A stretch of DNA of 50,360 nt from Crocinitomicaceae bacterium (lineage in GTDB: Bacteria > Bacteroidota > Bacteroidia > Flavobacteriales_D > Parvicellaceae). Shown piece by piece: positions 44,174 through 50,360 of the stretch; position 1 is the stretch's first letter, and the number at the start of each line of letters is the position of its first letter. The translations under genes were made by a program, and so were the position numbers. The notes under the pieces are model-generated. The model worked only from the letters and a program-made list of their open reading frames with translations. It did not search any database and was not told where the DNA came from. The DNA is taken from the NCBI GenBank assembly GCA_002723085.1, contig PBNK01000003.1, forward strand, positions 1 to 50,360, given 5' to 3'.

Positions 44174-45199
44174 ATGGAAGATGTAATAGATACTGAAGCT
44201 AAAAGCAACAGTGTAAACATTAAAGAAATAAACGACTTAATTCAATCTGAAAGTTCTTTTATTGACCTATTAAACTTAGAAATGAAAAAAGTAATAATAG
44301 GTCAAAATCACATGTTGGAGAGTTTACTTATAGGATTACTATCTAACGGACACATTTTACTTGAAGGAGTCCCAGGTCTTGCCAAAACTTTAGCCATTAG
44401 TACTCTATCTAAGGTTATTGATGTAGACTTTAAAAGATTGCAGTTTACTCCAGACTTGCTTCCTGCTGATTTATTGGGAACAATGATTTACAATCAAAAG
44501 AAAGAAGAATTTATTTCTAGGAAAGGACCAATATTTTCAAATTTTATTTTAGCTGATGAAATCAACAGGTCTCCTGCAAAAGTTCAAAGTGCATTATTAG
44601 AAGCAATGCAGGAAAGACAAGTTACAATAGGCGATAAAACACATAAACTTCCCGAACCATTTTTAGTAATGGCAACTCAAAACCCTATTGAGCAAGAAGG
44701 AACTTATCCTCTTCCTGAAGCACAAGTTGATAGGTTTATGATGAAAATTGTACTTCCTTACCCTAAAATTGAAGAAGAACAATTAATTCTTAGAGCTAAT
44801 GTTTCTCAAAATAGCTTTCCAGAACCAGAAAAAATAATAGAACCTAAACAAATCTTAAGAGCTAGGGAAATAGTGAAAAAAATATACATGGATGAAAAAA
44901 TTGAAAAGTATATTGTAGATATAGTTTATGCCACTAGAAAACCAGAAAATTACCAATTAGATGAAATTAAACCTCTCATCTCATTTGGTGGATCTCCTAG
45001 AGCAAGCATCTCCTTAGCAAATGCTGCAAAATCATATGCTTTTCTTAAAAAAAGAGGATATGTTATTCCAGAAGACGTAAGGGCTGTTTGTCCTGATGTC
45101 TTAAGACATAGAATTGGTTTATCCTATGAAGCTGAAGCTGAAAATATTTCAGCTGAAGACATTATAACTACCATTCTTAATAAAGTAGACGTACCATAA
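44174..45199 (+). CDS. MoxR-family AAA+ ATPase
   Basis: A 341-residue AAA+ protein. Walker A is GVPGLAKTLA, Walker B FILADEINR, followed by MATQNPIEQEGTYPLPEAQVDRFM, the MoxR hallmark. MoxR proteins act as chaperones with VWA partners. It heads the operon of a DUF58 protein and Bat genes. A possible promoter (TTG at 44125, TTACTTTG ending 44151) lies upstream, but is imperfect. Confidence 0.94.
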   Translation: MEDVIDTEAKSNSVNIKEINDLIQSESSFIDLLNLEMKKVIIGQNHMLESLLIGLLSNGHILLEGVPGLAKTLAISTLSKVIDVDFKRLQFTPDLLPADLLGTMIYNQKKEEFISRKGPIFSNFILADEINRSPAKVQSALLEAMQERQVTIGDKTHKLPEPFLVMATQNPIEQEGTYPLPEAQVDRFMMKIVLPYPKIEEEQLILRANVSQNSFPEPEKIIEPKQILRAREIVKKIYMDEKIEKYIVDIVYATRKPENYQLDEIKPLISFGGSPRASISLANAAKSYAFLKKRGYVIPEDVRAVCPDVLRHRIGLSYEAEAENISAEDIITTILNKVDVP

Positions 45200-45210
45200 C
45201 CCATTTTTTT

Positions 45211-46074
45211 ATGGATACCAAAGAGTTATTAAAGAAAGTACGAAAAATTGAAATTAAGACTAAAGGTCTTTCAAATCAAGTGTTTTCTGGTGAATACCAT
45301 TCTGCATTTAAGGGAAAAGGAATGGCATTTTCAGAAGTTAGAAATTACATTCCTGGTGATGAAATTAGAACTATAGATTGGAATGTAACAGCTCGATTTA
45401 ACGACACTTATGTTAAAGTATTTGAAGAAGAAAGAGAGTTAACAGTAATGTTAATTGTTGATATTTCTGGTTCAGAAGCATTTGGGTCCGATAAACAATT
45501 AAAAAGAGAATTTATTGCTGAAATTGGTGCTGTTCTAGCATTTTCTGCTACTCAAAATAACGATAAAATTGGGGCTATTTTATTTTCAGATAAAATTGAG
45601 TTGTTTATACCCCCTAAAAAAGGAAGAAAACATATTTTAAGAATAATTAGAGAGCTTATAGAATTTACTGCAAACAGTAAAAAAACCGATTTAGGTTTTG
45701 CTTTAAAACACTTTAACAACATTATAAAGAAGAGAAGTATTGCTTTTGTTATTTCTGATTTTATAGACAATAAATTTGAAGAAGCCTTAAAAATAACTTC
45801 TAAAAAACACGATTTAATAGCTTTAAGAGTTTCAGATAAAAGAGAAAAAGAATTAACAGATGTTGGCCTATCCCTATTTATAGATCCTGAAAATGGTCAA
45901 AAAAAATGGATCAATACTAGCAATAAAAAAGTAAGAGAAAAATATAGAAGCAATGCCTTATTAAGAGAACATTATATAAGTGAATTATTTAAAAAGTCAA
46001 ACGTTGATTATGCCAACATCAATTTGCAAGACGGATATATAAAATCTTTAATGCAGTTATTCAAAAAAAGATGA
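45211..46074 (+). CDS. DUF58 protein with VWA-like MIDAS
   Basis: A 287-residue protein with the DUF58 core SEVRNYIPGDEIRTIDWNVTA and a MIDAS-like LIVDISGSEAFG. It belongs with MoxR in the family arrangement. Its stop overlaps the next ATG by four bases (ATGA). Confidence 0.92.
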   Translation: MDTKELLKKVRKIEIKTKGLSNQVFSGEYHSAFKGKGMAFSEVRNYIPGDEIRTIDWNVTARFNDTYVKVFEEERELTVMLIVDISGSEAFGSDKQLKREFIAEIGAVLAFSATQNNDKIGAILFSDKIELFIPPKKGRKHILRIIRELIEFTANSKKTDLGFALKHFNNIIKKRSIAFVISDFIDNKFEEALKITSKKHDLIALRVSDKREKELTDVGLSLFIDPENGQKKWINTSNKKVREKYRSNALLREHYISELFKKSNVDYANINLQDGYIKSLMQLFKKR

Positions 46075-47021
46075 AAAAATTTCTATTATTCGTTTTGCTA
46101 TGCCCATTGTTTGGTTTAACTCAAGAATTTAGTGTTAAAGCAAATAAAACTAACCTGTTGATAGGTGAACCTTCAATTATAGAATTAAATTTTTCTGTGC
46201 CTTCAAATATTAAATTTGATACGATTTTTTTTAAGTTAATGGGAGAAGATAAAAACTTAGGAAACAATTGGGAAATATGGAGTAAATCCCCAATAGATAC
46301 TTTATATAAAAATGGCAATTTCACCTCCTACATTCAAAAAATAGAAATTGCAAATTTTGATACAGGGAAATTCGAATTTCCACCATTAATAGCCTATGTA
46401 GACCAAAAAAAATACTTTTCAAATTCCTTGTATTTTAATATTAAACTTCAAGAGACCGAATCAGATGAAATTAAACCGATAAAATCCATAAAACATATTG
46501 ATTTATCCTGGATAGATCATATACTGTTTTTTATAAAATGTTATTGGATATGGATGTTAATTTTTATTGCTTCTATTATACTCGTTATAGCAATTATTAA
46601 AAAATGGTTTAATAAAACTGTTAAAATCAAAGAAAAAGTAAAAATTCCACTTTCGATAACCCTATTAAAAGAACTAGATAAGTTGGAAAAAAAAGAATAT
46701 TGGCAAAATGGAAATTATAAAAAATACTATAGTGATTTAGCCGAAATAATTTGGCGATTTATCGAAGACAGATATGATGTTTCTACATATGAAAAAACTA
46801 GTAATGAAATTTTAAATAGTTTAAAATGGAAAAACATTTCAGATGATTCATTAAAAAAAATTAAATATTTCTTTTCAATATCAGATGAAGTAAAATTTGC
46901 AAAACAAATTCCAAACCAAAAAGACAATGTTGAATCATTTAATATGATAAAGCATTTTATAGAAAATGAGAGATTAGATATTCAAATTAATGATGACGAA
47001 AAAAATATAAGTGATGCTTGA
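46071..47021 (+). CDS. Bat-operon membrane protein, unknown function
   Basis: A 316-residue protein with a signal peptide (FLLFVLLCPLFGLTQ), a beta-rich periplasmic domain to about residue 150, one membrane helix (WIWMLIFIASIILVIAIIKKW, near 160-180) and a cytoplasmic helical tail of about 130 residues. It occupies the position between the DUF58 gene and batA seen in Bacteroidota Bat operons. The family has no established function. It overlaps the batA start by eight bases. Confidence 0.8.
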   Translation: MKKFLLFVLLCPLFGLTQEFSVKANKTNLLIGEPSIIELNFSVPSNIKFDTIFFKLMGEDKNLGNNWEIWSKSPIDTLYKNGNFTSYIQKIEIANFDTGKFEFPPLIAYVDQKKYFSNSLYFNIKLQETESDEIKPIKSIKHIDLSWIDHILFFIKCYWIWMLIFIASIILVIAIIKKWFNKTVKIKEKVKIPLSITLLKELDKLEKKEYWQNGNYKKYYSDLAEIIWRFIEDRYDVSTYEKTSNEILNSLKWKNISDDSLKKIKYFFSISDEVKFAKQIPNQKDNVESFNMIKHFIENERLDIQINDDEKNISDA

Positions 47022-48039
47022 TTTATTTAATTCATATCATTTTAAGGATGCATGGATTCTTTGGTTTATTCTTATAATACCTCTATTTATATTACATTTC
47101 ATTTTTTCTAAAAAAACGAAACATGAAACTATTAAAACATCTTCTTTAATTTTGTTTCAAGGAATAAAAGGGGAATATGGAAATTGGTATAATTATATAA
47201 AGTTTTCTCTTAAAATGTTAGGATTGTTTTTTTTAATTGTTGCTAGTGCAAGACCACAAGAAAGCATAGAATCTGCTACTAAAAAAGAAATGTTTAAAGA
47301 AGGAATTGACATTGTAATATCTATGGATGCTTCAGGAAGTATGATGGCAAAAGATTTTTCACCTGACAGGTTTCAAGCCTCAAAATATTTAGCAAAAGAA
47401 TTTATTGAAGATCGAAAAAATGATAGAGTTGGATTAGTAATTTTTGAAGGTGAAGCATATACTCAATGTCCGCTCACTTCTGATAAGAACATTCTTTTAG
47501 AGCTTATAGAAGATGCAAAACAAGGAATTGTTGAACCTGGGACTGCTATAGGAACAGGCCTTGCAACTGCAATTAATAGATTAAGAGAAAGTTCATCACC
47601 CAGTAAAGTTGTTATTCTTTTGACTGATGGTGTAAACACTCATGGAAAAATACACCCCTTAAATGCTGCTGAAATGGCCAAAGAACTACAAATTAGAGTA
47701 TATACAATCGGTGTTGGCACAAATGGAAAAGCTAAAACACCAGTTGCAATTGATCCTTTTAGTGGTCGTTACATTTATGATTATGTTGATGTGGAAATTG
47801 ATGAATCAACTTTAAAAGAAATTGCATCCGAAACTGGAGGTAAATACTTTAGAGCTACTGATAACGACAAGTTAAAAGAGGTTTATAAAGAAATTAATCA
47901 ACTAGAAAAAGCTAAAATTAAAACCATTGAGTTTGAAGTAGATTTACCTGAAAAAAGTTCATTATTTATACAATTAGGTTTATTATTTTTTTGCATTGAA
48001 TTCTTATTATCAAAACTCATAATTAAAAGCGTTTCTTGA
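47014..48039 (+). CDS. batA: BatA-like VWA membrane protein
   Basis: A 341-residue protein with a membrane helix near each end and a VWA domain between. The MIDAS is ISMDASGSMMAKDFSPDR, and FEGEAYTQCPLTSDK and LLTDGVNTHGKIHP complete the fold. Bat proteins were linked to oxygen tolerance in Bacteroides fragilis. The ATG at 47014 is chosen over the GTG at 47011. Confidence 0.9.
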   Translation: MLDLFNSYHFKDAWILWFILIIPLFILHFIFSKKTKHETIKTSSLILFQGIKGEYGNWYNYIKFSLKMLGLFFLIVASARPQESIESATKKEMFKEGIDIVISMDASGSMMAKDFSPDRFQASKYLAKEFIEDRKNDRVGLVIFEGEAYTQCPLTSDKNILLELIEDAKQGIVEPGTAIGTGLATAINRLRESSSPSKVVILLTDGVNTHGKIHPLNAAEMAKELQIRVYTIGVGTNGKAKTPVAIDPFSGRYIYDYVDVEIDESTLKEIASETGGKYFRATDNDKLKEVYKEINQLEKAKIKTIEFEVDLPEKSSLFIQLGLLFFCIEFLLSKLIIKSVS

Positions 48040-49202
48040 AACAAGAAAATAAAAAATATCATTTACATAAATCAAGTGCAACGTTTACTATAGTTGCAAT
48101 TGAATTGATATTTTGGTCAATATTCTATATTAGTATAGAATATTTAACAATCAATGTTAAAGAATTTAGGTTTCAACATCCAACATTTCTTTGGACATTT
48201 TTAATTATACCTATAATAAATATTGTTTGGTGGACAAATAGAAGTTGGAAAAATAAAGCATTACATAAATATGCTAGTTACTTAGTTATTAACAACATTC
48301 ATAATGGCTTTTCGAATACAAGATCTATTTTAAAGTTTATTCTATTTAGAATTGCAATAGGTTTATTAATCATTTCTTTATCCAATCCTCAATATGGAGA
48401 AAATGAAAGAACTGTAGAATCAAAAGGAATAGATATTATGATTGCTTTAGATATAAGCAAAAGTATGTTAGCAGAAGATATTACACCTGGATACAATAGA
48501 TTAAAAATTGCGAAAATAGGAATCAATAAACTGTTAGATAAACTTCAAGGAGATCACGTTGGAATTGTTGTATTTGCAGGAGAAGCATATAAACAATTGC
48601 CTATTACACCTGATTATTTTGTAGCCAAATTATTTCTTAAAACTATAGAAACACAAATGATATCTTCACAAGGAACGGATATAGGAAATGCCATTAATCA
48701 GTGTTTAACGTCTTTTGATTTTGAAAGAGAGACAAATAAAGCAATTGTCATACTATCGGACGGTGAAGACCATGAAAAACAAGCTATTGAGGCTGCTAAA
48801 ATTGCAGCTGACAGCGGAGTAGTTACATGTACCATTGGAATGGGGACAAATAAAGGAGTACCAATTCCTATTTTCAAAGGTGAAAGAAAAATTGGAAATG
48901 TAAAAGACAAAAACAATGAAACCGTTTTAACTACTCTAAATGAAGAAAATTTAATAAATATTGCTAATGCAGGAGGAGGAACATATACTAGAGCTAATGG
49001 CTTAGATTTACAATTAAAAAAAATAATGGAAAGGATTTCAAAAATTGAAAAATCTACACTTAAAAAAGAAAGGTATTCCACCTACGATGATCAGTTTCAA
49101 TGGTTTTTGATTCCAGGGTTAGCATTGCTTATTTTCAACTTATTAATTAGTGAAAAAAGAGGAAATTTTGAAGATAAAATTAAGTTATTTAAAAATGAAT
49201 AA
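48036..49202 (+). CDS. batB: BatB-like VWA membrane protein, TTG start
   Basis: A 388-residue protein with N-terminal membrane helices, a VWA domain with MIDAS IALDISKSMLAEDI and VVFAGEAYKQLPITPD, and a C-terminal helix. The start is TTG at 48036, overlapping the batA stop (TTGA). No in-frame ATG occurs before the VWA domain, so the non-ATG start with coupled translation is the sensible choice. Confidence 0.9.
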   Translation: MKQENKKYHLHKSSATFTIVAIELIFWSIFYISIEYLTINVKEFRFQHPTFLWTFLIIPIINIVWWTNRSWKNKALHKYASYLVINNIHNGFSNTRSILKFILFRIAIGLLIISLSNPQYGENERTVESKGIDIMIALDISKSMLAEDITPGYNRLKIAKIGINKLLDKLQGDHVGIVVFAGEAYKQLPITPDYFVAKLFLKTIETQMISSQGTDIGNAINQCLTSFDFERETNKAIVILSDGEDHEKQAIEAAKIAADSGVVTCTIGMGTNKGVPIPIFKGERKIGNVKDKNNETVLTTLNEENLINIANAGGGTYTRANGLDLQLKKIMERISKIEKSTLKKERYSTYDDQFQWFLIPGLALLIFNLLISEKRGNFEDKIKLFKNE

Positions 49203-50019
49203 TAATTTTTTAGCCTTTATAATCATATTGATTTACTCCAATATTAATGCTCAAAATATTGATAGTAAATTTAATTTATATCATGGAAACAAGGATTATA
49301 AAAATGGACAGTTTCAAGAAGCATTAAAAAAATTCAATAAAGCCAATTCATTGGACATAAGTAACAATATAAGTTTATTTAACGCAGGCAATGCATCATA
49401 CAGAAAAAATGAATTCGAAGAGGCAACGATGTATTATGAGAAATACATATCAAAATGCGATAATAAAAAAGAAAAATCTGATGGATATTACAATATAGGT
49501 AATTCGAATTTAAAAATATGGGAACGCGAAAGCAATTTATTAGATTTGATAGATAAAGAACTTAGTAATTCGAAAATTGAGGATGACCAAAATATTAAGG
49601 AGAAAATGAAAAACTTTTTAATTACAGATTCATTACTTAAAAAGCAGAAAATATCACTTGAAAATAAAGATAAAGTTTTAAGCATAGCCATTAAAAACTA
49701 TAAAAATGCAATCAGAGAAAACCCTTCAAACAAAGATGCAAGATATAACCTAAGTTATTCAATTAGATTATTGCCTGAAAAAACAGAAGAATACAATAAT
49801 GAATATAACAATGAAGAGAAGAAAAATGAAAATGAAAAACAAAAAACAATTTCAAAAAATGGAGTAGAAATAAAGAAAAAAACCTTGAAATTAATTCAAG
49901 AAAATAAATTTAAAGAAGCATATTCTGTCTTAAACAAAGGAATATCTAAAGATGAATCACTAAAAGAATTAGAAGAATTAAATAAAAAACTAAAAATTTT
50001 AAACGAAATTCTTAAATAA
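49195..50019 (+). CDS. batC: BatC-like TPR protein
   Basis: A 274-residue protein with a signal peptide (FLAFIIILIYSNINAQ) and TPR units (NGQFQEALKKFNKANSLD; ISLFNAGNASYRKNEFEEATMYYEKYI; AIRENPSNKDARYNLSYSI), then a lysine/glutamate-rich segment. The NPxxxxARYNL ending of the TPR region is typical of BatC. The ATG at 49195 overlaps the batB stop; a start at 49150 would extend into batB and lack a signal peptide. Confidence 0.82.
   Translation: MNNNFLAFIIILIYSNINAQNIDSKFNLYHGNKDYKNGQFQEALKKFNKANSLDISNNISLFNAGNASYRKNEFEEATMYYEKYISKCDNKKEKSDGYYNIGNSNLKIWERESNLLDLIDKELSNSKIEDDQNIKEKMKNFLITDSLLKKQKISLENKDKVLSIAIKNYKNAIRENPSNKDARYNLSYSIRLLPEKTEEYNNEYNNEEKKNENEKQKTISKNGVEIKKKTLKLIQENKFKEAYSVLNKGISKDESLKELEELNKKLKILNEILK

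Positions 50020-50360
<341 letters not shown>

Overview
The window looks like a compact, AT-rich chromosome segment from a member of the Bacteroidota, most likely the Flavobacteriales. The evidence is a T9SS type-B secreted protein next to a PorP/SprF-type protein, two TonB-dependent receptors with carboxypeptidase-like N-terminal domains, a DUF4249 lipoprotein, a Bat (aerotolerance) operon, and repeated promoter -7 boxes of the Bacteroidota form TAnnTTTG. Genes are packed tightly with many 1-4 base overlaps. No gene-free stretch exceeds 300 bases. I saw no tRNA, rRNA, CRISPR array, insertion sequence or prophage.

Left part (1-16.8 kb), mostly minus strand: a frameshifted TPR signalling protein cut by the window edge; trxB with a downstream lipoprotein; a TonB receptor/DUF4249 pair; a co-directional set of M61 peptidase, small membrane protein, membrane patatin, DUF389 protein and SUI1-type factor; an ATP-grasp gene interrupted by an in-frame amber codon (plus strand); lpdA (plus strand); and def with a TPR lipoprotein.

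Middle part (16.8-31.5 kb): dnaX (minus), then rpsF-rpsR-rplI with a clear terminator, an RND efflux operon (adaptor, pump, TolC), and a MarR-fadN-fadA-fadE fatty-acid beta-oxidation operon with a perfect 14-bp palindrome in its promoter.

Right part (31.5-50.4 kb): a T9SS type-B adhesin-like protein, a PorP/SprF-OmpA fusion and a sulfotransferase in a row; a metal locus with a TonB receptor divergent from a DtxR-family regulator and a ZIP transporter, sharing a dyad in the intergenic region; dciA-like/recF divergent from a TPR membrane protein and ribH; a MazG-like gene; and the first seven genes of a moxR/Bat operon, the last cut by the window edge in a glutamine repeat.

Most of the window is conserved housekeeping material. 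I did not find a clearly new multi-gene defence or biosynthetic system. The best leads are the nonsense-interrupted ATP-grasp gene, the PorP/SprF-OmpA fusion beside a type-B substrate and sulfotransferase, the metal-responsive divergent locus, the MarR palindrome, and promoters placed so close to start codons that dnaX, recF and dtxR mRNAs may be leaderless.
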